Assembly: GCA_949316235.1 (NCBI GenBank)
Contig: OX438751.1
Location: 4,984,413-5,048,412 of the forward strand
DNA: 64,000 nucleotides
Direction of reading: 5' to 3'
From: Oegoconia quadripuncta
Lineage: Eukaryota; Arthropoda; Insecta; Lepidoptera; Autostichidae
Position numbers and translations under genes: made by a program. The first letter of the stretch is position 1. Each line of letters opens with the position of its first letter. This document shows positions 34,148-45,086 of this stretch, piece by piece. The notes below the pieces were generated by a model, which made no database searches, was not told where the DNA came from, and saw only the letters and a program-made list of their open reading frames with translations.

Positions 34148-34744
34148 AAAAACTTAGTCGTATAAAATGCAAGGTAATTGAGTAGTTAACAGCAAATGTT
34201 CCGAAAAAAGCAGTTAAGTTTTTACGACGATGTCTGTTCCAAAAAAAAAATAATACGCAATAATATTTTAACCTTCAAGCACGTATGTGAGGAATTACTT
34301 ATTCATTTGCTGATGTCTCATAAGTTAAGTGCTAGTTAGTCGAACCAATGCAACAATATTGTAATATCACCTATGTATTCCACAATAAATTGATTCTGAT
34401 TTATAAATATAAGTCACGTGAGCTAATTATGATGGAAATAGATACATGAAGGGAATGAAACACGTAATAAAGCCGACGATTTTGCACACAAAATTGGGTT
34501 CCAAATCGCCTGATCTTGGTTCGAGTAAAGAACGATATCTCATTAATTATCCGCGCTTACACAGATGTATCTTTATTGTATGTGGTTATGTTATCGATGA
34601 ATCGTGGGCAATTTTTTTAAAGATTGGCGAATTGAACGAAGATTAATTTTCGGACTTCGAGAAACATAAAAACGGCTAATCTTTTTTACTAAACACGCTA
34701 TGAGTCCGCCCTTCGGATAAATGTTTATTGCTAAGTACTTATAG
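34148..34744. other. Stretch without recognised gene
   Basis: AT-rich; nothing supported. Confidence 0.4.
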
Positions 34745-34932
34745 TAGACAAAAAAATCGGTCAAGTGCGTGTCGGGTCACGCGCAGTGTAGTTCCGTACT
34801 TGCCCTCACAGTATGCGGAATTTAAACGGGCTTTTTGTTGCTTGGCAAATAAATTTCAACGGCTCTCCGTTGAACTTTATAAGTTTCTCGATTATTACTC
34901 ATTAACTTGTGAAACCTATAGCTTACCTGCAA
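34745..34932 (+). repeat. Repeat-K, left part
   Basis: ATCGGTCAAGTGCGTGTCGG and CGCGCAGTGTAGTTCCGTAC. I recognise the phrase GGTCAAGTGCG-GTCGG followed by GGTTCCGTA as a common lepidopteran interspersed repeat. The matching right end is at 35570-35656, so a SINE-A fragment and a reverse LINE tail lie inside this element. Confidence 0.55.
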
Positions 34933-35045
34933 TATATCAACCATCTGGTATCCACAACACAAGCCTATAGTTGCTTACTGTGGAACTAGATGGTGCTGTG
35001 TGTATGTCTAAGGATATTTATTTATTTTATTTATTTATTTATTTA
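34933..35045 (+). mobile_element. SINE-A 3' end fragment
   Basis: ATATCAACCATCTGGTATCC, ACAAGCCTATAGTTGCTTAC, AGATGGTGCTGTGTGTATG and a long ATTT tail. The head is missing. The preserved simple-repeat tail suggests a recent 5'-truncated insertion into Repeat-K. Confidence 0.8.
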
Positions 35046-35214
35046 ATAGTTTTCCTTTTAACTTCATTTACATAGGTACTACTGCCCTGAATTTATTCAG
35101 GTATCGAAACTATGGGGTACAATAATGAAAGAAAATTAATGCCCACTCCACGTGTAGGAGAGGTACCCTAAAAACATTTAGGTAACCCTAAACAAACACA
35201 ACAAGATGTTATTT

Positions 35215-35395
35215 TACAAACAACAAACAAAATATTCTTAATGCACAATACTAAGAAACATAACACAAAGGTAAATGAAAAAAAGGGGACAGTACAATTT
35301 GGCGGCCTTATCACTAATAGCGATTTCTTCCATGCAACAACAAATACACTTTATTGCACCACAGAAAAGAAAATACAGTTTCAGAAAAGTGATAA
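35215..35395 (-). mobile_element. Repeat-M, LINE 3' end, reverse
   Basis: Contains TGGCGGCCTTATCACTAATA and GCGATTTCTTCCATGCAAC, whose reverse matches 60770-60905 (TGCGTGGAAGAGATCGCTTT then AGTGATAAGGCCGCC). ACAAATACACTTTATTGCAC follows. It reads as a LINE 3' UTR with an AATAAAG signal on the minus strand. The clade is not assigned. Confidence 0.6.
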
Positions 35396-35569
35396 GAATA
35401 GAAAGTTCAATTTTACCTTTGAATTAGGAAACTTTACGCACATTATAGGTAGGTAACGTGTGCGGTAAACTAATTTTAATAAAATAAATAAATTACCTAT
35501 ATAAATACATACCTTAATTGTACCACTTTGTCAACGTGATTAATATGTATAACCATGCCATATTACAAC

Positions 35570-35656
35570 TATAAGAGCCTCTGTGCTAAGCCTCAGACGG
35601 ACAGACAGACGGATATAGCGAAACTAAAGATCCCTGTTGACTACTGAACCCTAAAA
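35570..35656 (+). repeat. Repeat-K, right part
   Basis: CAGACGGACAGACAGACGGA, ATAGCGAAACTAAAGATCCC, TTGACTACTGAACCCTAAAA. In related lepidopteran repeats the end reads GACTACGGAACCCTAAAA and mirrors the GGTTCCGTA near the left side. Pairs with 34745-34932. Confidence 0.55.
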
Positions 35657-35935
35657 AAACTAGTTTTTGACGCGATTAACAGCGTCAAATGAACGATAGA
35701 ACGTTTTAAAATGTGTAAAAAGATACATAACAAGATTAAACCCCTATAAGCCCGCATGTACGCGAAATTAAATGGAGAAACACAAATATAACTATGCACA
35801 TAGCCGAGTTCAATTTATTGCAAATTATTATACAGCTGCATATAGACTTATTAAAGTATAGTCAGGACTGACAGGACACTGGATACGATGAGATTATTGT
35901 GAATATGAATTTAAAACATCTGCAGATACACATGT

Positions 35936-36208
35936 GACGACCTGTATGCTGTAGTGGTAAGAAACTCTGACTGCTACCTAGCGGGTTCGAATCCCGCTAG
36001 AGGAATATGTTTCTATGACGAATAGAGACATGTGTTCCTGAGTTGGATGTGTATTTATTGTATATTGTGTGATGTAGATTTATATATGTATTTATTTACA
36101 CAAAAAAATGTGTTTATCAACCATCTGGTATCCATAACACAAGCATATAGTTGCTAGTGTGGAACTAGATGGCGTTGTGTGTATCAGCAAAGATATTTAT
36201 TTATTTAA
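35936..36208 (+). mobile_element. SINE-A, diverged full copy
   Basis: Head GACGACCTGTATGCTGTAGT, B box GCGGGTTCGAATCCCGC, then GACGAATAGAGACATGTG, CCATCTGGTATCCATAACAC, AGATGGCGTTGTGTGTAT and an ATTT tail. The segment between the A and B boxes is shortened compared with 15125-15390. Confidence 0.85.
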
Positions 36209-38222
36209 ATATTAATTATCACTATACATATATAATCTATAAATATTTAAATATAAAACTGATTGGTTCTTTCTATTCTCTATTTTTCACTATACAATAT
36301 TGTGTTACAATTTTTCAATTTTACGGAGTTGGTACAGACAGCGTCAAAAATATATGTGAACAATCATGGGCCGTATCAACTTTAAAATCTCGTGATTTTA
36401 TTCCAAGTAATGGTCTCAAAATAAAATGAATTCTTTTTTAAAGTAGCCAAGATTATTTTTGATTAATTTGTTCATATATAATTGAACACTTGGGCTGCTC
36501 AATCGGCATTTGAAGAATATATACCTACATAGCAGAGACTATAGATTTCCACTTGCAACAATCCTGACATATTACTTATGCTTCTTCCACTCTCATCAAA
36601 TGCTTCATACAGTCTCGTCGGTTAGTGGTTGACCGCGCCTGACCTAACGTACCACCGGATTGACGTACGTCCTTCTTGGTTGACCTTTATCGACCCTTCC
36701 ATTCAAGCTTTCGTTATATACTGCTATCATCATTTCTTATTTGAATAATTTTGTAAATATACCTTTGTCTTTGATAATGTCATTGTGACGTAATCTTTAA
36801 ATATTTTTCGAGCTAGTTAGGCGGTGATCGTTTTTGTTCTAAAACATTATTTTATACATCTATTCAATTAACAAATTTAACTATACCTTAAGTTACGATG
36901 GGTCTCTACTGCATAGCTTTATACTTTGCAAATAAATACCACCCTTTGCATTAACTATTACGACCAGACGAATGGTATGTGACCATAGGGACCCAATTAA
37001 CGGACGGAAGCACCTTTGAAGCATATTATGAGGTAGGAAAGATATTCCAAGCTCGAAAGACGCGAAGGAAACATTCGCAGTCGGTTGTACACGCAGATAA
37101 ATGTGGCACATTTGTCTTTGTAAACGCTAGCGCGATCGGAAATTAAACGCGCCTTTTCCTCTAAAACTTGTTTCTATTTTAATGAAATTACAAATGAAAA
37201 TAGATGCGTTGGTTACGAGTTGGAAATTAGTTACGCCTTATGCTTGATCCAATGTCAACATATGTTTCCTATAAGAAAATGAAATACAAATAACATTTAT
37301 TGTCCAATACAGGTAGGGTGTACAAGATGGTTTAAATGAACAATGTATGAATGTATTTTACAATATGGTTTACAATATTATTTAAAATTTATATTCCAAA
37401 AATTCGTCATTATTATAAAAGCCGTTACTAATTAGAATGCCATGTAATTTTTATTATTACTTTTGATTGTGCAATGAACAGGAAATGTTTGATTAAATAT
37501 TTAGGTAGCATTGCGTGTGTGAGAAATCTTAAAGGGTTTAAATTTCATTAGGGAAAACGTCAACATTCTAAAAAAGAGCATGTGGTCCCCTTATTACGTA
37601 GTAGACAACACTAACAACCTTATTAATCACATAGGGTTGTAAATTGGGCCGGATGTTTGAACGTCAAAATTTTGTCCAAGCCTGATCCCGTCGGCTGCAA
37701 TCTACCCACAAAAGTGAGAATTGCGACCCAACAAAATCTCGGGAGGCGTAGCTAATGAGATTGGATTCTAACTTAACTTTAATTATGTTTAGATTTTCAG
37801 TCTTACACTGATGCCGGGTTCGCTGTTGGCTGGTTAATTATTAATGTTAATTAAACGTAGTAATCAAACCATCTCAAAGGTCAGGAGGCAAGGTTGTTCG
37901 ATATTTTCCGCCACGCGACTGAAACGTAAAGGTAGAATTTCACTACACCAAACAGTTACATGACTTCGTTCGTTTACACGAACTGACACACGAAACTATG
38001 TATAGAGACCTTGTTCATCAGACCGTTCTGTCACATGTTTGGAGTCTGGCTACGTGACGGTGGCAGGTTAAGCGGCGGGGGCCCGCGTACTAACAATCTA
38101 CAAATTTGCTCACTTTGTACTACTTCATATCTTATAATGGGTGTGTGACATTAAGCAGGGCACATAGCTCGAAGAATTGATGGCTGGTGGGTATTAAAGT
38201 TCTCAAGTGCAAACGCAGCATA
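36209..38222. other. Stretch without recognised gene
   Basis: No confident element. 36540-36720 (GTCGGTTAGTGGTTGACCGC and neighbours) is GC-richer and may be part of a repeat. The 72-codon minus frame at 36893-37111 has no domain. Confidence 0.35.
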
Positions 38223-38350
38223 GGACGCTCACTCACAAGGTCGCGGAAGTCGCTGGATGCCAGCTGCTTCCCACAGGTGGCTCTAGAAATGTATATGGGA
38301 GGCCTATGTTCAGCAGCAGAGATCCTGTGGCTGATATAAGACGATGATGA
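38223..38350 (+). pseudogene. RTE-like LINE C-terminus and GATGAT tail
   Basis: One frame gives GRGSRWMPAASHRWL, a stop, KCIWEAYVQQQRSCG and a stop, then GATGATGATGATG. This is the GSRWMRAAQDR--W--LGEAYVQQWTS-G end of RTE-type proteins with one internal stop. The frame at 38344 starts in the tail and is not a gene. Confidence 0.65.
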
Positions 38351-38599
38351 TGATGCCTTCCGCCCGGGGTCGCACTAAATTCTTACGTGTCTTAATTGAC
38401 GGATCGGATACGTTTTTATTACAGTCTTATCACGGTCCTCCCGGTCAACTTACTTTAATTCGAATAGGTAGCCGAATGGAATTCCACCGATCTTTAACAC
38501 TGATAGAATACGAAAATTCTGATTTAATATACTTACGCGTACTTAACTAATTTGACTCCTTTGTTTCCACAGATTACAGATACACAATCGATCTTCGTT

Positions 38600-38850
38600 C
38601 TCAAGCTCTCGGTTTCGTTGTTGGTGAAGCATTTTTAAAACACCGCCACCTTACCTTAGTATCAAGCAGAAGTGTTTCATAGCATTTGTTTCGGTTATTC
38701 GAGATAAGATAGCCAGCCCTTCGATCCTAAATATGATACGATAGAACGGTAAGATGGCCGTTCTGGGTGAGCTAGTTTTCACTTGACACCACATCTTTAA
38801 TTAGCATCAACTAAAGCTTAATTTAAACACTTTGTGCATAAATCAATAAA
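38600..38850 (+). mobile_element. SINE-D relic (weak)
   Basis: CTCTCGGTTTCGTTGTTGGT, then GCCACCTTACCTTAGTATCA, TTTCGGTTATTCGAGATAAG, ATAGCCAGCCCTTC, and TTCACTTGACACC near the end, all in SINE-D order. The tRNA-like head is not visible. Confidence 0.5.
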
Positions 38851-38939
38851 TCAAATACACTTTTAGCTTGTATAACTAGGTAGGTATCAGTATCTATTCT
38901 TTCTAAAGCGTACTTTTTAATTTTTTTTGGCTACAGGTG

Positions 38940-39100
38940 TAAGCGCGGACGGTTGAGTGGTTAACTGAAACGCTGACTATCTTAACTCGGCACTTCGCCA
39001 AGACAGTTTAGAGCATTAACGACACGGCAAACCACACCTTAGGAGCCATCAGGAATCAAATCTGCGACCTCGCTAGCGGAGGCGGCTAAAATCAACATCT
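38940..39100. repeat. Possible decayed tRNA-like SINE pieces
   Basis: GCGCGGACGGTTGAGTGGTT resembles a tRNA/SINE head in forward direction, while GGAATCAAATCTGCGACCTC resembles a decayed reversed B box. Opposite polarities suggest two scraps rather than one element. Confidence 0.3.
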
Positions 39101-39301
39101 ATTCACAAATTACTGCGTGTAACCCCAATTCGAGATAGAAGCAAGGTTAGACGTCTTCCGCTAAACAACGAGACATTGTTAAAATGTGGTTTTTTAATGC
39201 GCCAGTGATTCTAGACTGCCACCGCAAATTTAGGGTTCAATAAAATAATCTAATTCTAAATAAACGAGACAGTGTTCACGCCAAAAAATCAAGAATCCCA
39301 A

Positions 39302-39710
<409 letters not shown>

Positions 39711-39754
39711 TAATAGATATGTAATCTGCGTTGATCTAAATACTTAAATCTAAA

Positions 39755-39873
39755 GCTTGTCCTTCTCAGAGGAATATTGCCTTTTGAAGTAGCTTAAAAA
39801 ATGTAAAGTCTTACTATTTTAAGTGTACCCTGTGTACCTACAAAATGAAGCATTTTTTGAATTTGATTTGAAT
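39755..39873 (+). mobile_element. 3' UTR fragment of the TTTTGA-tailed LINE
   Basis: GCTTGTCCTTCTCAGAGGAA, CTATTTTAAGTGTACCCTGT, GTACCTACAAAATGAAGCAT, then a TTTGAATTTGATTTGA tail. Matches the 3' end of the LINE at 9163. No coding sequence left. Confidence 0.8.
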
Positions 39874-39924
39874 TCACATATGACTGTAAGTACGGGGGTC
39901 TGGTTGCTCTGCAGCCGATTGTAC

Positions 39925-39992
39925 AAGTACATACACCCGAAAATTGTTACCCTCCTTTCTGGGGCAATTGGATAAAAATGTACGGAACTCAT
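39925..39992 (+). repeat. Repeat-E fragment
   Basis: GTACATACACCCGAAAATTG, TTACCCTCCTTTCTGGGGCA and ATTGGATAAAAATG fit the central Repeat-E segment. Confidence 0.5.
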
Positions 39993-40280
39993 TACCACAT
40001 GTCAGACAAAAATTGAAATATATAGGAATACATTACTTGAGATTTTTTGCCGATAATCTTGGGTTTTTACGCGTAACGTGCATTATGCTAATTAACAATT
40101 CATTACCAACAGTACGCTACTATTTATGAGGAAGTATAATAGTTTTATTATTCAAGGGTATACGAGATTGGTAAATGAATTTCGAATAGCTAACGAAAAA
40201 TTCATGGTTGCTAATTTACGCCGGTGGAAACATCACAAGGGGAGCGTAAACGGCAAATTATACAACATTCCACAAAAACA

Positions 40281-40495
40281 TTTTTTTATGCACATCGGGT
40301 TAGCACTTGACCTCAATCACACCTGATGTTAAGTAATGATGAGTCCGAAGGTGGAAACGTACTGACCCGGAAACCCAAATATTTGGTGAACTGGCTATCT
40401 TATATCTGACAACCGGAACACAACAATGCTATTAACATTGCTGTTTGGCGGCAGATTTAGATAAGATGGTGGTAGCTAGCCAGGCGGACATTTAA
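40281..40495 (-). mobile_element. SINE-D 3' part, reverse, fused to SINE-C
   Basis: Poly(T), ATGCACATCGGGTTAGCACT, ACCCGGAAACCCAAATATTT, TTGCTGTTTGGCGGCAGATT, GGTGGTAGCTAGCCAGGCGG. It breaks off inside the body and joins a SINE-C head in the same reverse orientation. Confidence 0.8.
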
Positions 40496-40566
40496 ATTAA
40501 CTTTAAAAACTCATTGGTACATGGCCTGCTTGGGAATCGAACCCGGATCTCCCAAATTGGGAGAGG
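40496..40566 (-). mobile_element. SINE-C head fragment, reverse, fused to SINE-D
   Basis: AACTTTAAAAACTCATTGGT, then ATGGCCTGCTTGGGAATCGA and ACCCGGATCTCCCAAATTGG: the B-box side of SINE-C on the minus strand. The A box is gone. Together with the preceding entry this forms a composite whose head is SINE-C and whose 3' part is SINE-D, all reading minus. Confidence 0.75.
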
Positions 40567-41049
40567 AAGAGTAGGTAATTTTCTTCAATTTATTTAGATA
40601 TTTGTTTACGACCGAAGTAAATAACATATTTTGTGGATTTCGGATTTAGATTTATTTTGAATTAAATAACATGCCCATAAAGGGAATGTCGGGTTGTCCC
40701 TTACACGGATTATATTGGTCTTATACCAAGTAAATAAACAGACGGTTAATTAGGACACGAGCTGCGGCCTGTACATAACATCACTATTGACAAACTTCTG
40801 AAGACTCTTTTTGTCTGTGTCCAAGTTTTTTTCTGTGAAACGTCTGGAGGTGTCCACTGGAATGCAACATCGAATACTAAAGTCTGCAGCCTGAAACTGC
40901 TGTAATAAATTTATGTAGTTTAAAAAAACTAAATAACAGGCTATAGTTCCACTATCCACCATCTGACCCGATCATCAAACCCTCGACACCAGTGCAATAT
41001 ATTTGACTCGTCAAAACGAATCATATTAGCCCAAACTCGAGGGGTTTAT
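40567..41049. other. Stretch without recognised gene
   Basis: AT-rich; no recognised element or coding region. Confidence 0.4.
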
Positions 41050-41140
41050 TAGCCCCAGTGGCTCCAAGATACCAAATTATAGTATTGTCATCTGAATTAA
41101 ACATACATATCAAGTTTCATTTCGATACCACAATTAGAAG
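41050..41140 (-). repeat. Repeat-F-like fragment, reverse
   Basis: On the minus strand: GTGGTATCGAAATGAAACTT, then GATGACAATACTATAATTTG and GTATCTTGGAGCC, resembling the GACAATGCAAT-TGTGGTATCA-GAGC core of Repeat-F at 41683 and 48717. Confidence 0.45.
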
Positions 41141-41345
41141 TAGTTTAAAATTGACTTATTAGTTAGTTACAAGTGAAGCTAATAATAAAAACAGGGCCTT
41201 AACATACGGACCGACAGTCAGAAGAACAACAATTCTATCTTTTGAGCTACGGAATTCTAAAAACAAAGACAGAGCGCTAATAGAACGTAAAGTGAAGCCA
41301 TACTACTCTGTAGTTTAGCGGAGTGTCTGCAAAAAACGAGCATAC

Positions 41346-41600
41346 GACGACCTGTTTGGTGTAGGGTTAGCAACTCTGACCACTATACCAAAAGGTTGCG
41401 GGTTCGAATCCCGCTTGGGGCATACTGTTTGTGTGATGAATACGGACATGTGTACCCGAGTTATGGATGTTTTCATTTATAATAAGTATTTATTTCCAAA
41501 AAAAAATATGTATTTATGTAGATATCAAACCTATAGTTGCTTACTGTAGAACTAGATGGCGCTGTGTATATGTCTAAGGATATTTATTTATTTATTTATA
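41346..41600 (+). mobile_element. SINE-A, internally deleted near the 3' end
   Basis: GACGACCTGTTTGGTGTAGG, B box GCGGGTTCGAATCCCGC, GTGTACCCGAGTTATGGATG. The CCATCTGGTATCCACAACAC block is missing; the copy resumes at CCTATAGTTGCTTACTGTAG, AGATGGCGCTGTGTATATGT and an ATTT tail. Confidence 0.85.
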
Positions 41601-41682
41601 TGTTTACACGCTTTTATTTAGTTTTCAATGTTCGTACGTAAGTAACTTGTCCGTTACAAAATTTGCTAACCATTTTTCAACC

Positions 41683-42020
41683 ACTTTTCTAGTATCTGAT
41701 TGAGCTGAAATTTGGCATATTTATGTAAATTCGATGACAATGCAATATTATGGTATCACCGAGCTGATCTGATGATGGAGCCGACATGAACTCTCTGATG
41801 GCAAATGGCAAGATAGAATTTGGACAGGTTGTTTTGTTTCCATGAACACTTTTCATGGGACATGATGACGTGAATCTTAGGATGGAGGCAGAAGATAGCC
41901 ACTGGAACACCTTGATGGGCTTTATGTTACTCGTCTTTGTACTAGAATAATATGTGATAACTATGATGGAGTAATAAAGCTTGTTTTTAAAAGTTTCTAA
42001 ATATGTGATATTTAGTGATA
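41683..42020 (+). repeat. Repeat-F, forward
   Basis: TCTGATTGAGCTGAAATTTG, GACAATGCAATATTATGGTA, GATCTGATGATGGAGCCGAC, GGAACACCTTGATGGGCTTT, ATGTTACTCGTCTTTGTACT. The reverse copy at 48717-49030 matches along its whole length. Open frames on the opposite strand (41689-42030) are not shared in sequence between the copies, so I treat it as non-coding. Confidence 0.7.
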
Positions 42021-42329
42021 AGACAGACACTATCTACAAACATTGGAGGTTCTGTTGTAAATACGTTTTAGAAATAAATAATTTATGAACGAAAATTTCG
42101 TTTATAAAAACTCCTCCATTTTGTAAAATATTATCAAATTGTTTTCTTTAAAATGGATCAAATGCGAATGAAAACGATAATGGACCATAGCGTAAACTAT
42201 AACAACAAAACAGGAGGTACTGTCAGCCTCAAAATTATATTAGCCGACAAGGTGGTTATAGTCACACAACTATAATTGAAAGTTTAGAAAATCCCCGATT
42301 GTCTTTTTCATCCAAATACACTGTATATC

Positions 42330-42490
42330 TTCGAAACGACTTAATCGATTCTCAACAAACATGGCTAATAACCTGTCCACAAGTTTAGTATTTAATATAA
42401 ACAATTACTGAGATACATTCCGAGGATACACCCACACACACACAACGCTGTCAAATACATAACGCCCGTCGTTTTTCGTGAGGTTAAAGA
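42330..42490 (+). repeat. Repeat-E 3' part
   Basis: GAAACGACTTAATCGATTCT, ACAAACATGGCTAATAACCT, then AACGCTGTCAAATACATAAC and GCCCGTCGTTTTTCGTGAGG. The same end occurs at 45560 and 51800. Confidence 0.6.
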
Positions 42491-43000
42491 AGGCTAAAGT
42501 TAACATCAAAATTATGTTGGCGGTTGGTGGTCAAATATATCTTTGCCATTTAAGATAAAATTTATATCTGTTTAAGATTTTTGGCATATTTTGACGACAT
42601 CAATCCATTGTATGCAAACTCTAAATTAAATCTACTTAACATAATAAAATGAACATTGAGTTGGATGGGACATTTAGCAGATCCAATCCCAACCTCATAC
42701 GAGTAATTCCCTGTTAGATGCGTAACGAACACATTTCACCAATATATGTGCATGTATGTTTGTTTCATATTTATTTATTTTTTCAAGCCAATCAACAGCA
42801 GTTTGACACATACTTGAACAGATACATATGAGTAAAATCTTAGCCAATGATATGACTATGCAGAATGAAGTAATAAACCACTAATTTAAAGAAAATAAAA
42901 AACCCGTCTTTGTAAAAAGCCAACTAAAACGGTGGAAAGTCTATGAGATTTAGAAGCTCTCCACACGCTTACTGCTTAATATGTCTCACTTGTAATATAT

Positions 43001-43487
43001 AAGGTCAAACAAAATTAACCCGACGAACGTTGGCAATTGCACGTACATGACAATAAAATAATATATTGATTAAAAAAGCTTGCCTTAAAAATTTTGTTTC
43101 CGAGTAAAAAAAATTAATGTATGTGCAAATGAAAGTACAAATTAACAGACTTACTTCATTTCGATTGTATCTTGTTTTATCAATGAGAAAAAACAGGCAA
43201 CGTTCCATTGATATGGATGACGCCAAAGGGGGTGGCGGGTGGCTGGTGGCCGGGCACAAGGCGCAACCAATCACAGCAACGGCTCGGCGGCGAGTGGTCG
43301 CCTTTCAGCGTCTTCAAGGATACCGCGGCACGTGTTTGTCTATATTGTGGCAAGCGCGCGGCCATTAAATGTCCAAATTTTATTTTTTGAATAAAATCTG
43401 TTAACTTTAATGTTTTATTATTTTCGTAATAGGTACATCCTATACATACACTCTGCAACGTTTGTCGGGTTAATTTTGGTAGACCTT
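43001..43487. mobile_element. GC-cored MITE with ~37-bp inverted ends
   Basis: Left end AAGGTCAAACAAAATTAACC then CGACGAACGTTG; the right end read in reverse is AAGGTCTACCAAAATTAACC then CGACAAACGTTG. ATAT-rich target sequence flanks both sides. The core at 43210-43370 is unusually GC-rich for this window and includes CAACCAATCACAGC (CCAAT-type), GCGGCGAGTGG and GGCACGTG. Four overlapping short frames inside are not genes. Superfamily unknown. Confidence 0.75.
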
Positions 43488-43734
43488 ATATATTTCAGAA
43501 TTCTCATGATGAGCCCTTTCCTATGATACCCATATTGTAGTCAAAGAAATTTTTTTTTTACATTTTGTCAAATTTTACTCTTACGACACGACAAATCTAA
43601 AGTTACCTTATTACTTAAATACTATCCAACCATTTGGATGCTACGAGCGAATAAGGTAATCCCACAAAACATTCCTGTTGAATTAGGAAATATTTATTTA
43701 AGTATTTAATAACTAATTATTTAAAAATGAAACA

Positions 43735-43930
43735 TCCGATAGCACGTTTCGTATTTTGCAGGCGGCATGATGAATTTTTGACATAAAATCAACGCTATCA
43801 ATGGTTAGGATCAAGACAAATCGAACGACACCTTGCACTATAAAATTGGTAGAGCCGTTTAAGCTACAGGAGGTATCTGAGTTTGAGTAACACAGAAATC
43901 TACATACGGTACATACATTTTTTTGCGCGT
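43735..43930 (+). repeat. Repeat-E, central part
   Basis: GATAGCACGTTTCGTATTTT, ATAAAATCAACGCTATCAAT, AATCGAACGACACCTTGCAC, GTTTAAGCTACAGGAGGTAT and CACAGAAATCTACATAC. Gives the pre-insertion sequence used to read the LINE insertion at 45087. Confidence 0.6.
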
Positions 43931-44335
43931 TATAAGTAAATTTTTCTTACTGTGTCATGATATATTTTGACCACCCATAACCAGCATAATTTTGTGCCAA
44001 CTGTACTATACCTTTATGGGTTATTGATCAAATAACATAAACTTTTCTCGGCATTCCGAGTCGAAATTGATTATTTTCTTAGGGCACCTCATATCGGCCT
44101 ACGTAAACAAACGCCGCGCTGTTTATACTACAGTCTATCATTCTGTAAACGTGCTGAAATTTTGGGGTTTTACTTTGTTTGATATTCTCGCATGAACTAA
44201 AATTATGAGCAAAATAAACTTAGGCATTACACAATAATAGTTATAAATGCGGAAAGGCTCCCGATCCCAAAACTTTGTCGTAGGCCGTCAGACGCAACTT
44301 AGCCGTCATACACCCGTCGATTTCGTCGGAGGTTA

Positions 44336-44583
44336 TATCATCATCAGCCCGTCAACATCCCACTGCAGGGATATAGACCTTCCCTCGTATATGAGGGAGA
44401 ATGCTGGCCCAATGCGGGTTGGGGACTTCACATGCCTTTGAATTGTTATTTCTCAGGCATGGAGGTGTCCTCACGATGTTTTCCTTCACCGTTTAAGAGC
44501 AATCGCATTAAGCACGTAAGTAATTAAATTAAATTTAAAAACTCATTGGTACTGCCTGCCTGGGAACCGAACCCGGACCTCTA
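44336..44583 (-). mobile_element. SINE-C, reverse, A-box end missing
   Basis: CATCATCAGCCCGTCAACAT, CCACTGCAGGGATATAGACC, GGCCCAATGCGGGTTGGGGA, AGGCATGGAGGTGTCCTCAC, CTGGGAACCGAACCCGGACC. The copy ends just after the B box, so the first ~35 bases of the family are lost. A short internal deletion removes the GGCCATAGTCCACCACG block. Confidence 0.82.
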
Positions 44584-44657
44584 TCATCCTGCACTAGTAG
44601 CATGACAGGCGCGAGAAACTTATTTATTTATTACTATTTTTATTTATTTATTTTTAT

Positions 44658-44722
44658 AACTATCCCACTCTCACTCCTACGTCGCGCGCGACAAACGAAG
44701 TCATGCCACCGGGCCAGGTAGA
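44658..44722 (+). repeat. Repeat-N copy 1
   Basis: ACTATCCCACTCTCACTCCT, ACGTCGCGCGCGACAAACGA, CATGCCACCGGGCCAGG. The second copy is at 47014-47077 in the same orientation. The GTCGCGCGCGAC core is a 12-bp palindrome. Confidence 0.6.
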
Positions 44723-44819
44723 CCGAGGTCAAAATATAGTGTTAAAATTAATGACTTCGAAATGTCTTAACGGACATAAATCAATCATAGCTAAGAACCT
44801 ATACCAGATTTTAATCTTA

Positions 44820-45086
44820 AATATAAAAAGACAAACGTTAGAAAACACTCGCAAGACTATGATGTCATAGAAATACAGCAAAAAACTGTGTTAAAAGTTA
44901 AATATCATTTTCATCAAATATGGCTAAGAACCTGTTGCCTCGTTTAGTCTTTCATATAATAGCAATATAAGTTTAAATACCACATACCCGACAGCGTATT
45001 TTGCATTTTACGGGCGCCATATTGGATTTTTTACTATAAAATGTACCCTATGACACTTCAGGAATCAATAGACGAATCTAACGACA
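44820..45086 (+). repeat. Repeat-E, left part (split by a LINE)
   Basis: ACTGTGTTAAAAGTTAAATA, TTTTCATCAAATATGGCTAA, ACCCGACAGCGTATTTTGCA, GACACTTCAGGAATCAATAG. It stops at CTAACGACA, where the LINE fragment begins. Confidence 0.65.

Noticed and set aside
38344..38550. 68-codon frame starting MMMMPSARG
   Set aside because: The start lies in the GATGAT tail of an RTE-like LINE; the rest is flanking DNA with no domain.
43117..43458. Several 60-90 codon frames on both strands
   Set aside because: All lie inside one MITE with a GC-rich core and overlap each other; GC-rich DNA has few stops.
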